Origin: Neisseria subflava
Lineage (GTDB): Bacteria > Pseudomonadota > Gammaproteobacteria > Burkholderiales > Neisseriaceae
Reading direction: 5' to 3'
Assembly (NCBI RefSeq): GCF_005221305.1
Contig: NZ_CP039887.1
Coordinates: forward strand, 930,001 to 994,000
DNA length: 64,000 nt
Shown here in pieces: positions 7,917 through 16,530 of the stretch (positions are counted from its first letter, which is position 1; every line of letters begins with the position of its first letter). The notes below the pieces were generated by a model. It ran no database searches. It was given only the letters and a program-made list of their open reading frames with translations, and was not told the origin of the DNA. The position numbers were made by a program, and so were the translations under genes.

Positions 7917-8789
7917 TTAGCCTACCAAGCTGCGAATCTGCGGCCAATAAAACAGGCAGGCTATCGAGCAAATAGCAACGCTGATACCGGCTGCATTAAT
8001 GCTGCTGATTTTTTCCTTAAATATTGCTGCACCAATCAGCGTACCCAAAACAATCACGCCAATATTCATACCGGCAAATACCAAGGTCGGATTATCTTTC
8101 ATGATTTGGTGTGCAGAAATGTAGGTAACAATATTCAAAAAGTTCAGGCAACCCAAAATCATACCGCCCACTATGCCCTCTTTGGTCCATTTGCTTCCTT
8201 TGGCAAACAGGTAGCCAAACATCAAGATACCGGCCAAACAAAACGCCACCAGCAAATTACCGGCAAACGCGGTACCGCTTTTCGCCACTTGTTTGAACAA
8301 AATATCAATGACACCATAGCCGCACCAAACGCCTAAAAGCAGCATCACTTGCGTGCTAAAGCCGCCGGATTTCTTGCCGCCATCGCTTTTCCAAAGTAAG
8401 AAAAACAGTGCCGTAAATGCCAATACCAAACCAATCAGACGGCCTTCGGTCAGTTGCTCATGAAACAACGTAAACGAAGCAACAATGGGTAAAAACAGCG
8501 ATAGGCGTTGCGCTGCATCCGACTTGACGATACCTGCTGCATCTACGGATTTGCCCATAATGACAAACACGCTTGGCAGCAAAATGCCCAAGGCCGCAAA
8601 AAGCCACCAAGTCGGCAAAAATACCTGCGGATTGCTCAAATCAGGCTTTAACACCAGCATGGTCAAAGTGATGGCAACGATATAGTTCACCGCCACCGCC
8701 TGCTCGATATTGATTTTTTGCTTGCGCGCCACTTTCAACAATACGGAAACCAACACGCTGCAAACGATACTTGCCAATAAATATGCCAT
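7917..8789 (-). CDS. EamA/DMT-family inner-membrane transporter
   Basis: 290-residue integral membrane protein with about ten hydrophobic segments, the size and shape of drug/metabolite-transporter proteins with two EamA repeats. The first segment MAYLLASIVCSVLVSVLLKV and the last ISSINAAGISVAICSIACLF are typical. The substrate cannot be told from sequence. Its start lies only three bases after the stop of the J-domain gene on the same strand, so the two are probably translated from one message. Confidence 0.85.
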   Translation of the reverse strand: MAYLLASIVCSVLVSVLLKVARKQKINIEQAVAVNYIVAITLTMLVLKPDLSNPQVFLPTWWLFAALGILLPSVFVIMGKSVDAAGIVKSDAAQRLSLFLPIVASFTLFHEQLTEGRLIGLVLAFTALFFLLWKSDGGKKSGGFSTQVMLLLGVWCGYGVIDILFKQVAKSGTAFAGNLLVAFCLAGILMFGYLFAKGSKWTKEGIVGGMILGCLNFLNIVTYISAHQIMKDNPTLVFAGMNIGVIVLGTLIGAAIFKEKISSINAAGISVAICSIACLFYWPQIRSLVG

Positions 8790-8792
8790 GCT

Positions 8793-9380
8793 TTAAAACC
8801 ATCCTTGAGTGGAGACGGGCTTATCTTCATTCAGTTTAATCAGTCCGATGACTACACGGTAAATAAACCAAATGGCAGTTACCAACAGAATCAACCAACC
8901 AATTAAGATCAGTGTAGTAAAAGTTCCCAAAACCGTACCCACCAAAGACACCCAAAATGTCTTAATCAAATAATCGATATGGCTGGCGTAAATACTACCT
9001 TGAGCCTCATCGCGTTTAACATACGCCATAATCACACCGACAACAGGGGTAAACAAAATTAATAAGCCCACAGCGTATGTAACATAAGCAATAAAAACAT
9101 AGTTTTTCACGTCAGAGTTGGGCGTATTGACCACATTTGTCGCCATATTAGTGAAGTTGTCGGTATTGTTTTCCTGACGCTCGTACTGCATAGCCGCATC
9201 ATAAGCCAGACGTTTTTCCGGATGAGACAATACTTCAAACGCCTGTCCGATGGCTTTAAACCGCTCCGCATCTTTCTGAATATCCGGATTAGCCACCAAT
9301 TTGCCGTAAGCCTCGCGAATAACGTTGATATTAGCATCCTGAGAGACACCCAAGATTTCGTATAAATTTAATTGTTCCAT
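8793..9380 (-). CDS. J-domain membrane protein with altered HPD motif (DUF4870-like tail)
   Basis: 195 residues. Residues 5-65 look like a J domain (LYEILGVSQDANINVIREAY then FKAIGQAFEVLSHPEKRLAYDAAM). The HPD tripeptide needed to stimulate DnaK is replaced by NPD (ANPDIQKD). The C-terminal half has three hydrophobic stretches (YVFIAYVTYAVGLLILFTPV, KTFWVSLVGTVLGTFTTLIL and ILLVTAIWFIYRVVIGLIKL) resembling DUF4870 proteins. It is probably an inner-membrane protein with a cytoplasmic J-like head. Whether it still engages a chaperone is unclear. It is followed after three bases by the EamA transporter. Confidence 0.8.
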   Translation of the reverse strand: MEQLNLYEILGVSQDANINVIREAYGKLVANPDIQKDAERFKAIGQAFEVLSHPEKRLAYDAAMQYERQENNTDNFTNMATNVVNTPNSDVKNYVFIAYVTYAVGLLILFTPVVGVIMAYVKRDEAQGSIYASHIDYLIKTFWVSLVGTVLGTFTTLILIGWLILLVTAIWFIYRVVIGLIKLNEDKPVSTQGWF

Positions 9381-9395
9381 CTGTATTCCTATCCT

Positions 9396-9881
9396 TTATG
9401 AATTGACTGCAACATGAACATTTTGCGGATTGAGCGTCCGCAGGTTTTCAGGCTTCATGCCCACAATAAACCCACGTTTGCCGCCATTGATAAAAATCTC
9501 GTCTAAAGTCCAAATACTTTCTTCCACATAAACCGGCAACGCGGTTTTCATACCGAATGGCGACGTACCGCCGACCAAATATCCTGTCCATTTCGCCGCC
9601 TGATCCGCCGTTGCCGGCTCGATGTGTTTCAAGCCCAGTTCACGCGCCAGATTGCGGGTGGAAATATGTTTGTCGCCGTGCATTAAAACAACCAAGCCTT
9701 TTTTATGCTCATCCTGCAAGACAATCGTTTTGATGACTTGATGCTCGGGCTTGCCCGCACATTCGGCAAAACGCGCCGTACCGCCGTGTTCTTCATACGC
9801 GTAAACATAAGGGACAAAATCGATTTTATTACTGCGTAAAAAGCGTACTGCCTGTGTAACCGGATATTCTGCTTTACTCAT
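9396..9881 (-). CDS. ybaK: Cys-tRNA(Pro)/Cys-tRNA(Cys) deacylase YbaK
   Basis: 161-residue YbaK/EbsC-type editing protein that hydrolyses Cys-tRNA(Pro). The family core is visible as HGGTARFAECAGKPEHQVIKT, KGLVVLMHGDKHISTRNLARELG with the conserved region around the editing lysine, GYLVGGTSPFG and VYVEESIWTLDEIFINGGKRG. Length is normal. It stands 15 bp upstream of the J-domain gene on the same strand and is divergent from the ridA-like gene. Confidence 0.93.
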   Translation of the reverse strand: MSKAEYPVTQAVRFLRSNKIDFVPYVYAYEEHGGTARFAECAGKPEHQVIKTIVLQDEHKKGLVVLMHGDKHISTRNLARELGLKHIEPATADQAAKWTGYLVGGTSPFGMKTALPVYVEESIWTLDEIFINGGKRGFIVGMKPENLRTLNPQNVHVAVNS

Positions 9882-9980
9882 GGGTTGTTTTCCGCCATCC
9901 TTTTCAGACGGCCCCTCTTAAATGTGGAACGTAAACAGTCGCAATGTTACCATACCTTCTTTTTGAAATCAGGAGACAAC

Positions 9981-10334
9981 ATGGACATCCGCTATCTTGG
10001 TGCAAGTAAACGCTATTCGGAAGCCGTCGTAGCCAACGGCTTGGTTTTCCTCTCCGGCATGGTTCCCGAAAATCCTGAAGCCGATGCCAAAGCGCAAACT
10101 GAAAATGTTTTGGCGCAAATCGATTCATGGCTCGCACAATGCCAATCCGACAAAGCCCATATTTTAGAAGCCACCATCTATCTGCCCGATATGAACGATT
10201 ACGCCGCTATGAACGAAGCCTGGGATGCATGGACAGCTCCTGAACGCGCTCCGGCCCGCGCCTGCGTGGAGGCGAAACTGGCTTCGCCCGACTGGAAGGT
10301 TGAAATCAAAATTACCGCCCTTCAAATCAAATAA
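9981..10334 (+). CDS. RidA family protein (enamine/imine deaminase-like)
   Basis: 117 residues of the YjgF/YER057c/UK114 fold. Visible signatures are NGLVFLSGMVPENPEA, an alternating ILEATIYLPDMNDYAAMNEAWDAW segment, and the C-terminal PARACVEAKLASPDWKVEIK, containing the R-x-x-V-x-x-x-L arginine motif of active RidA proteins. It may remove reactive enamines from pyridoxal-phosphate enzymes. The ATG at 9981 was chosen because AGGAGA stands just before it; the frame is open further upstream. An inverted DUS pair follows. Confidence 0.9.
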   Translation: MDIRYLGASKRYSEAVVANGLVFLSGMVPENPEADAKAQTENVLAQIDSWLAQCQSDKAHILEATIYLPDMNDYAAMNEAWDAWTAPERAPARACVEAKLASPDWKVEIKITALQIK

Positions 10335-10346
10335 AGCACAAATATC

Positions 10347-10400
10347 AGGCCGTCTGAAAACGCCGCTTCAATCAAGCACTCGCAGTTTTTCAGACGGCCT
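10347..10400 (+). terminator. Inverted DUS pair behind the ridA-like gene
   Basis: AGGCCGTCTGAAAA and its complement enclose 26 bases. It is a possible terminator before ttcA. Confidence 0.6.
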
Positions 10401-10462
10401 TTATTCTTTTGCGGTACAATACCGCCCTTAAATTTTTCTATTATTTCAAAGCACAAACAGCC

Positions 10463-11422
10463 ATGTCCAAAAAAACCAAGCAAGAATTAGAAAACAACAA
10501 ACTCAGCAAACGCCTGCGCCACGCCGTCGGCGATGCCATTAACGATTTCAATATGATCGAGCCGGGCGACAAAATCATGGTCTGCCTCTCAGGCGGCAAA
10601 GACAGCTACGCCCTTTTAGACATTCTGCGCCAACTTCAAGCCAGCGCGCCGATTGATTTTGAACTGGTCGCCGTCAATCTCGACCAAAAACAGCCGGGCT
10701 TCCCTGAAGAAGTATTGCCGACCTATCTCGAAAGCATCGGCGTTCCCTACAAAATCGTTGAAGAAGACACTTATTCCACCGTCAAGCGCGTATTGGAAGA
10801 AGGCAAAACAACTTGCTCGCTGTGCAGCCGTTTACGCCGCGGCATCCTCTACCGTACTGCAAAAGAATTGGGCTGCACCAAAATCGCCTTGGGACACCAC
10901 CGCGACGACATCCTCGCCACCATGTTCCTGAATATGTTTTACGGCGGCAAACTCAAAGCCATGCCGCCCAAACTGGTAAGCGACAACGGCGAACACATCG
11001 TCATCCGTCCTCTCGCGTATGTCAAAGAGAAGGACTTGATTAAATACGCCGAGCTGAAGCAATTCCCAATTATCCCATGCAACCTCTGCGGCTCTCAGCC
11101 CAACCTGCAACGCCAAGTCATCGGCGATATGTTGCGCGACTGGGACAAACGCTTCCCCGGCCGTATCGAGTCTATGTTCTCCGCTCTACAAAACGTCGTT
11201 CCATCGCATTTGGCCGATACCGAACTTTTCGACTTTGTCGGCTTGGAACGCGGTCAAAGCCTGAAACACGGCGGCGACTTGGCGTTTGACAGCGAAAAAA
11301 TGCCGGAACGTTTCTCCGACGGCAGCGAAGAAGACGAAAGCGAAATTAAAATCGAACCGCAAAAAACCGAACGCAAAGTCATCAATATTTTGGCAAACAA
11401 ACCCAAAACCTGCGGTATGTAA
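10463..11422 (+). CDS. ttcA: tRNA 2-thiocytidine(32) synthetase
   Basis: 319-residue PP-loop ATPase that thiolates cytidine 32 of certain tRNAs using an iron-sulfur cluster. The PP-loop CLSGGKDSYALLDIL stands about residues 42-56. The two cluster CxxC motifs are seen in TTCSLCSRLRRGILY and IPCNLCGSQ. The start at 10463 gives the usual MSKKTKQELE beginning; an in-frame ATG 18 codons upstream has no ribosome site. The charged C-terminal tail is variable in the family. Confidence 0.95.
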   Translation: MSKKTKQELENNKLSKRLRHAVGDAINDFNMIEPGDKIMVCLSGGKDSYALLDILRQLQASAPIDFELVAVNLDQKQPGFPEEVLPTYLESIGVPYKIVEEDTYSTVKRVLEEGKTTCSLCSRLRRGILYRTAKELGCTKIALGHHRDDILATMFLNMFYGGKLKAMPPKLVSDNGEHIVIRPLAYVKEKDLIKYAELKQFPIIPCNLCGSQPNLQRQVIGDMLRDWDKRFPGRIESMFSALQNVVPSHLADTELFDFVGLERGQSLKHGGDLAFDSEKMPERFSDGSEEDESEIKIEPQKTERKVINILANKPKTCGM

Positions 11423-11434
11423 CCGCGTTTAGAC

Positions 11435-11480
11435 ATTCAGACGGCCTTTCGGTAGCTATTGACTGAAAGGCCGTCTGAAT
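11435..11480 (+). terminator. Inverted DUS pair, outward orientation
   Basis: ATTCAGACGGCCTTTC pairs with GAAAGGCCGTCTGAAT over 16 bp with a 14-base loop. Here the DUS copies point away from the loop, opposite to most pairs in the window. It lies 12 bp past the ttcA stop. Confidence 0.7.
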
Positions 11481-11581
11481 ATTTAGGCATATTTTCATTT
11501 TCTTGCATAAACCTTTATCGCAATCCGGCAAAACGCCCTCATAATACCGCCGTTATCCACCCCTCCATCAAAAGGAAAACC

Positions 11582-12070
11582 ATGACCACCATTCTGATTA
11601 TCCTCGGTTTAATCGCCATTGTTGTCGGCATTTTAGGCACTATTTACCCTGCCTTGCCCGGACTGGGTTTGATGTTTGGCGGCGCATGGCTGTTGGGTTA
11701 TGCCGGCGATTATCAAGTGTTTGGCTCGGGTACGCTGACCTTTTTGGCCATCGTTGCCGTATTCGGTACTGCAATGGACTATGTGGCAGGCGCATTGGGT
11801 GCAAAATATACCGGCGCAAGTAAAACTGCGGTTTGGGGTGCATTTATCGGCGGTATCGTCGGTGCATTCTTCTCTATTCCCGGCTTGTTGCTCGGTCCGT
11901 TGACCGGTGCGGCCATCGGCGAATTTATCGCACGCAAAGACACTTGGCAGGCAGGCAAAGTCGGTATCGGTACGTTTATCGGCTTTATCATCGGCACCGT
12001 GGCCAAAATCGGCTGCGCCTTGACCATCGCACTGACCATCCTGTTTGTTTGGTTGGCCTCGTTGTTCTAA
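11582..12070 (+). CDS. DUF456 family membrane protein
   Basis: 162-residue, strongly hydrophobic, glycine-rich inner-membrane protein. It opens with MTTILIILGLIAIVVGILGT and contains YPALPGLGLMFGGAWLLGYA, then TKTAVWGAFIGGIVGAFF-like and GLLLGPLTGAAIGEF segments, as in DUF456 proteins. These small-xxx-small helices are typical of the family, whose function is unknown. The ATG at 11582 after AAAGGAAAAC was chosen; the frame is open upstream through non-family sequence. Confidence 0.85.
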   Translation: MTTILIILGLIAIVVGILGTIYPALPGLGLMFGGAWLLGYAGDYQVFGSGTLTFLAIVAVFGTAMDYVAGALGAKYTGASKTAVWGAFIGGIVGAFFSIPGLLLGPLTGAAIGEFIARKDTWQAGKVGIGTFIGFIIGTVAKIGCALTIALTILFVWLASLF

Positions 12071-12081
12071 GACAAAACATT

Positions 12082-12118
12082 AAAGGCCGTCTGAATTTCA
12101 AGCATTCAGACGGCCTTT
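12082..12118. terminator. Inverted DUS pair between convergent genes
   Basis: AAAGGCCGTCTGAAT and its complement, a 15-bp stem with a 7-base loop and T-runs on both sides. It can serve the DUF456 gene and the convergent SEC-C gene. Confidence 0.8.
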
Positions 12119-12130
12119 TTATTTCGCTGT

Positions 12131-12790
12131 TTATTTGCCGCAGCAGGCTTTGTACTTTTTACCGCTGCCACATGGGCAAGGATCGTTGCGCCCCACTTTT
12201 TCGCCTTCGCGGCGGACGGTTTGCGGTTTATTGATGATGGCCTGCCAGTACCAGTAAATATCCAGCAGGACATGCGGCAAATCAGACTCCAGCTGGGTCA
12301 GCTCTTTTTCATTGAGATGCAAGATGACTTCGCCGTTTTCCTCATCATCATAGATGCCGCCCAAAGCCATAATCGGATAGAACAAATCCTCAAACTCTTC
12401 TTGATCGACTGCTTCAAACCAATCGGTAGGCACAATATCCAATGCGTAAAGATAGGCGTTACACCAAGTGTAGAAATCCGGATTGCCGGCTTCATCTTCA
12501 TAAAACCACAAATCAGGCAGGATTTTCTCATTAAGCTTCATGCGCATATCGGCGGCCATTGCCATTACCAAACGTTCGATTTCGGTGCGCTCTTTGGCAT
12601 CAAACAAAGATTCCTCACCCAAAATCTCTGGCAGCCAGTTGGTCGGATTCAAAGCATCCGGACCGCTCAATAAAGCCATCATAAAACCTTGAACCTCATC
12701 ACAACGCATGGTGTTATGGGCTTCAGATTTATCATCCAGCAATTCCATCAAGCGGCTGCGTGCCGCTTCATCAAAAGTCAGTATTTGCAT
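12131..12790 (-). CDS. UPF0149 (YecA/YgfB-like) protein with SEC-C zinc motif
   Basis: 219-residue acidic cytoplasmic protein. Residues 1-180 look like the helical UPF0149 fold (FMMALLSGPDALNPTNWLPE and FEAVDQEEFEDLFYPIMALG). The end carries a SEC-C motif, VGRNDPCPCGSGKKYKACCG, the CxCx8CC zinc site also found at the C-terminus of SecA. That motif often allows contact with SecB or the ribosome, but the actual role is unknown. The next gene upstream is on the opposite side of a short DUS-free gap. Confidence 0.88.
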   Translation of the reverse strand: MQILTFDEAARSRLMELLDDKSEAHNTMRCDEVQGFMMALLSGPDALNPTNWLPEILGEESLFDAKERTEIERLVMAMAADMRMKLNEKILPDLWFYEDEAGNPDFYTWCNAYLYALDIVPTDWFEAVDQEEFEDLFYPIMALGGIYDDEENGEVILHLNEKELTQLESDLPHVLLDIYWYWQAIINKPQTVRREGEKVGRNDPCPCGSGKKYKACCGK

Positions 12791-12833
12791 TTTTGTTCCT
12801 TAAAATAAAATTGTATTATTGTTTTCAGACGGC

Positions 12834-13625
12834 CTAGGCATGGATACGTTGCCGCATTTGTTCAAACAGACAAACCGTTGCCGCCATCGCGACATTCAAG
12901 GATTCGGTTTGCCCCAACATGGGGATTTTGACACAGGCATCAGCCTTCTCTTTTACCGTTTCGCTCACGCCGCTGCCTTCGTTGCCAAACACCCAAGCAC
13001 AAGATTGACTGAGGTCCATCTCATACAAACCGATATTGCGACCGCCCAAGGCAGTTGCCCAAATTTGATGCTGATACGTTTCCATCCAAGCGGATAATTC
13101 CACTCGATTGAAAATAGACAGCAGAAAATGCGCACCCATCCCCGCTCGCAACACTTTGGGCGACCAGATATCCACGGAATCATTGCCGCACACGATTTGC
13201 CTGATTCCGGCTGCCGCCGCGCTGCGCAAAATCGTGCCTGCATTGCCGGGGTCTTGTACCCGCTCCAATACTACGCAATCGCCGTCTGAAGGCAAACCTG
13301 CCTGCTGCGGAATATCAATCCAAGTCATCACATCATCGGCATCGGTCAGACTGGTGATTTTAGACAGTGCTTCGTTACCGACCCAAGTAATCAATCCCTC
13401 GTCCAACTGCGCCGTAATTTCTTGAATTTCAAGATGTTGCTGTTTCTTTTCAGGCAAGTAAACCTGTTTGGGCGTACCGCCGCTTTGCAAATAAGTTTGC
13501 AGCAGATGTACGCCTTCCAATACGGTTTCACCGGTTTCACCGCTTTCACGCCTTGCTTTGGCCTGCGTCAGCAGACGGAATAAATGTTTGAGCTGTTCGT
13601 TTTGAGCAGAGGTAATCAGTTTCAT
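12834..13625 (-). CDS. TrmH/SpoU-family RNA 2'-O-methyltransferase
   Basis: 263 residues from MKLITSAQN. The N-terminal substrate-binding part (ETVLEGVHLLQTYL) is followed by the SPOUT knot methylase, with the three family motifs visible: VQDPGNAGTILRSAAAAG, WVFGNEGSGVSETV and IPMLGQTESLNVAMAATVCLFE. It probably methylates rRNA or tRNA ribose using SAM; the exact target is not evident (RlmB/TsnR-like layout). A second possible ATG lies three codons upstream. The stop overlaps a single DUS. Confidence 0.88.
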   Translation of the reverse strand: MKLITSAQNEQLKHLFRLLTQAKARRESGETGETVLEGVHLLQTYLQSGGTPKQVYLPEKKQQHLEIQEITAQLDEGLITWVGNEALSKITSLTDADDVMTWIDIPQQAGLPSDGDCVVLERVQDPGNAGTILRSAAAAGIRQIVCGNDSVDIWSPKVLRAGMGAHFLLSIFNRVELSAWMETYQHQIWATALGGRNIGLYEMDLSQSCAWVFGNEGSGVSETVKEKADACVKIPMLGQTESLNVAMAATVCLFEQMRQRIHA

Positions 13626-13700
13626 GGAGCGCATTATAACTGTTTTAACTTCCTTGAAGCTATGCTTTCAGACGGCCTGATGGTTTTACTTAGAAAATAA

Positions 13701-13728
13701 AAAACCCTTACAATGAAGCAAGGGTTTT
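13701..13728 (-). terminator. Terminator of the rpoE-rseA operon
   Basis: AAAACCCTT and its complement make a 9-bp stem, 15 bp past the rseA stop, with a U-run on the minus strand. Confidence 0.75.
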
Positions 13729-13743
13729 ACATGATTTCATTTT

Positions 13744-14292
13744 TTACTGCACAACTGTCTGCTGCTCATTTTGCTGCTCGGTACGGACAGTCGGACGGTT
13801 TTCAATTTTGCCGTCTTTTGCCGCATTTGGCACAACAGTTTCGCCAGGCTCGGAAGCTGCTTTATCACTAGGCGTACCGCTTACCGGAATGATATTTTGA
13901 GCAGACTGAACATTAGACTTCTCTGCAACTGGCATATCGTCACGAGAAGTTTGCGGTGTAAATTGCCATACTGCAACAGCAATCGCACACACGCTGGCTG
14001 CGGCCGCGAAGAATTTGAAGAAGCCGCTATTGGCCACTTCATGCTGAGCATATTTTTCCTGTTTGCCTTCAGCCTCGGTTTGAGGCACTGTAAATGCTTT
14101 GCTTTGCATGGTTTCACCGGTAACACTCGCCGCAGCACCCTGACGGATACAGTCGCCGATAATGTGGTACTCATGCCAAGCGCGCAAGGCTTCCTCGTCT
14201 GCCAATACAGCATCCAGCATTTCATCAGTCAATGCTTCACCGTCCATCAATGCAGACACATACTCCAATGCTTTATTTGTTTTGTCATTCAT
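13744..14292 (-). CDS. rseA: Sigma-E anti-sigma factor, RseA-like
   Basis: 182-residue single-span protein. Residues 1-60 resemble the RseA sigma-binding domain (ALEYVSALMDGEALTDEMLD and EEALRAWHEYHIIGDCIRQG). A membrane segment FFKFFAAAASVCAIAVAVWQF lies about residues 90-110, and the rest is a polar periplasmic tail. It would hold RpoE at the membrane until regulated cleavage. The ATG at 14292 lies five bases after the rpoE stop, with AGGTGG as ribosome site. No rseB or mucD follows; a terminator ends the operon. Confidence 0.88.
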   Translation of the reverse strand: MNDKTNKALEYVSALMDGEALTDEMLDAVLADEEALRAWHEYHIIGDCIRQGAAASVTGETMQSKAFTVPQTEAEGKQEKYAQHEVANSGFFKFFAAAASVCAIAVAVWQFTPQTSRDDMPVAEKSNVQSAQNIIPVSGTPSDKAASEPGETVVPNAAKDGKIENRPTVRTEQQNEQQTVVQ

Positions 14293-14297
14293 TTTTA

Positions 14298-14903
14298 TTA
14301 CCACCTTTGATCTTCAGAAGTATCCAACAGCGGCCGCAAATCTTTTGCAATCAGTTCACGCGCTCTGAAAATACGCGAACGTACAGTACCTATCGGACAA
14401 TCCACTACCCGAGCTATTTCTTCGTAAGACAAGGCATCCATTTCCCTAAGTGTAATGGCTTGACGCATATCGTCTGGCAGTTGCGCAATGCTTGCTTCGA
14501 CGGTCTGCAAGATTTCCCGATTCATCATTTCAGCTTCCGGCGTATGGTAATCTGCAATCTGATCGGTTAAATCGAGAACATCTCCCTCCTCATTGGCTGC
14601 TTCCGAACTGACAAAAAACTGGCGACCCGAAGTGGTCAGAAAATTCTTTGCCGTATTGATACCGATACGGTACAGCCATGTATAAAATGCACTCTCACCG
14701 CGAAAATTAACCAGAGCACGATAAGCCCTAATCATTGTCTCTTGGGTTACATCGTGTACTTCGTGCTCATCCTGAATAAAACGGGAAATCAGTCTGTTTA
14801 GCCGACGCTGATACTTGGACATCAGCATCTCGAATGCCTTATGGTCACCTTTCTGCGCGCGCTCCACCAAAACTTGATCTATTTGGCGATCGTTCATACC
14901 CAA
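14298..14903 (-). CDS. rpoE: RNA polymerase sigma factor RpoE (sigma-E/AlgU type)
   Basis: 201-residue ECF sigma factor for envelope stress. Region 2 is clear (FEMLMSKYQRRLNRLISRFI, VTQETMIRAYRALVNFRGES, FYTWLYRIGINTAKNFL) and region 4 (LPDDMRQAITLREMDALSYE then GTVRSRIFRARELI) ends the protein. It is close to gamma/beta-proteobacterial RpoE rather than to short ECF types. The gene is first in an operon with the RseA-like anti-sigma factor. A promoter with GGAACTT and a 15-bp spacer lies 57-84 bp upstream, so it probably activates itself. Confidence 0.95.
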   Translation of the reverse strand: MGMNDRQIDQVLVERAQKGDHKAFEMLMSKYQRRLNRLISRFIQDEHEVHDVTQETMIRAYRALVNFRGESAFYTWLYRIGINTAKNFLTTSGRQFFVSSEAANEEGDVLDLTDQIADYHTPEAEMMNREILQTVEASIAQLPDDMRQAITLREMDALSYEEIARVVDCPIGTVRSRIFRARELIAKDLRPLLDTSEDQRW

Positions 14904-14959
14904 CCTTTAATCGTTTTACTGCTTTAAACCAGAAAATAGTAAAGCGTGCTGTGCACAAT

Positions 14960-14987
14960 AAAGACAGCATCGCTTTGAAAAAGTTCC
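14960..14987 (-). promoter_or_regulatory. sigma-E-type promoter of rpoE
   Basis: On the minus strand GGAACTT (14981-14987) is followed after 15 bp by GTCTTT (14960-14965). The sigmaE consensus is GGAACTT, 15-16 bp, GTCTAA. The -35 is exact. The remaining gap up to 15116 is AT-rich and shows nothing else. Confidence 0.75.
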
Positions 14988-15116
14988 ACAAGATTACATT
15001 TAATCGCAAAAGTTTATTCGTATAGATACTCTAATATAAGCTATATTGCTTATTATATCTACACTTAGCACAAGTAGTTAAATTACTAATACTTATTAAA
15101 TTTAAAGTTAGTCTCT

Positions 15117-16442
15117 TTACTTTTCTACTATATATTTAGCTAACTTTTCATGAACAGGCAGATAGCCTTCCCCTATTTGAACATCGCTTCCCACCCGAAG
15201 ATTAATAACAGCAAGACACTTGTTGCCCATACTTAGGATAATCGGCCAATATTTACGGACGAATGGCACAATATGACACTCTTGCAATAGTTTTTCGACT
15301 GATTTTTCCCTCTGCCCCGACTGAATCACATCACCTTTGGCCACATTTCGAAATACCGCCTGCTTCTCCAACTCCTCTTCTGACAAACCTCCCTTAAAGG
15401 GTAATAAAACGAAACCGTTTTCCAGCAAAATATCTTTCAGACGGCCTCGAACTTCCCTGCCATTACACCAAGGCAGTTTTTGAAACTCACTTTCCTGACA
15501 AACAAACAGCTTATCTCGATATACGACTAGTTTCCCGTCTGGCAAATTCAACTGCGCTTGATCAGCGGTTTCTAATACTCGGGCAAAATCGGCAATGCTG
15601 TGATAAGAAGGCAATGATTCCGTTTGCTTTCGCAAAAAATACCAAAGCAGCCGACGACGCAAAAGCGGGGTACACTGCCGCCATAGACTGATGCTGAATA
15701 TTCCTTTTGGACTGATGCGCTGGTATTCAGACTCAATCAATTCATCTAAAAGCTGCAAATCTTCCTGCAATAATCGAACATTGGTACAAATTTGCTGCTC
15801 AAAATTCGGGATACGCTGCTGCCATTTCGGCAAAGCCTGATTTCTCATCCAATTGCGTAAATAGCCTGAGTCTTCATTACTTTCGTCTTCAACAAAAGAT
15901 AATCCCCATTGTTGCGCATACTCAGCCAGTTCCTGACGGGAAAATGCCAAAAGCGGCCGCCAAATTTGAATCTCTTCATTTAAATCACGCCATACCGGCA
16001 TGGCCGCCATACCGCGTAATCCACCCCCTCGCACAGCCGACAACATAAATGTTTCGATTTGATCATTGCGGTGATGGGCCAAAACAATAATTTTCTTCAG
16101 GCCGTCTGAAAATGCCTGATATCGGGCAGCCCTGGCCGCAGCCTCCAAACCTTTTCCTTGTTTTTCCACATTGACACGGCACACGCGCAAGGTCACATTC
16201 AAACCCCGACAATAATCCTGACAAAATTTTGCCCAACTGTCGGCATTAGTGCTTAAACCATGATGAACATGGACGGCACGCAAATCAAAATGGTGAAATT
16301 CACGCGTCCGGTGCAAAAGATGCAGCAGGACGACAGAATCCAATCCGCCACTCAAACCAACTTCAACAACAGTATGGCTCGGCAAATCAGGAAAAGCTGC
16401 GTGAAAACTTTTAAATAGGGAATCAGGGGATAGTTGCGACAT
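15117..16442 (-). CDS. tilS: tRNA(Ile)-lysidine synthase
   Basis: 441-residue PP-loop enzyme that turns cytidine 34 of the CAU-anticodon tRNA-Ile into lysidine. The ATP loop GLSGGLDSVVLLHLLHRT lies about residues 29-46. Other family marks are VHVHHGLSTNADSWAKFCQ, LAHHRNDQIETFMLSAVRGGG (the HxxxDQ-x-ET motif) and the C-terminal TilS domain. It is followed after about 90 bp by nothing on its strand; accA is upstream in the same direction. A DUS lies at each end of the gene and one inside it. Confidence 0.95.
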   Translation of the reverse strand: MSQLSPDSLFKSFHAAFPDLPSHTVVEVGLSGGLDSVVLLHLLHRTREFHHFDLRAVHVHHGLSTNADSWAKFCQDYCRGLNVTLRVCRVNVEKQGKGLEAAARAARYQAFSDGLKKIIVLAHHRNDQIETFMLSAVRGGGLRGMAAMPVWRDLNEEIQIWRPLLAFSRQELAEYAQQWGLSFVEDESNEDSGYLRNWMRNQALPKWQQRIPNFEQQICTNVRLLQEDLQLLDELIESEYQRISPKGIFSISLWRQCTPLLRRRLLWYFLRKQTESLPSYHSIADFARVLETADQAQLNLPDGKLVVYRDKLFVCQESEFQKLPWCNGREVRGRLKDILLENGFVLLPFKGGLSEEELEKQAVFRNVAKGDVIQSGQREKSVEKLLQECHIVPFVRKYWPIILSMGNKCLAVINLRVGSDVQIGEGYLPVHEKLAKYIVEK

Positions 16443-16486
16443 TTCAGACGGCCTAAAATTGTGAATTACTCAAAAATAGAACACAA

Positions 16487-16518
16487 AAAAAGCAAGCAGC
16501 GACATCTGCTTGCTTTTT
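16487..16518 (-). terminator. accA terminator
   Basis: AAAAAGCAAGCAG and its complement form a 13-bp stem with a 6-base loop, 13 bp past the accA stop, U-run on the minus strand. Confidence 0.85.
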
Positions 16519-16530
16519 CAGCAGTCAAAC

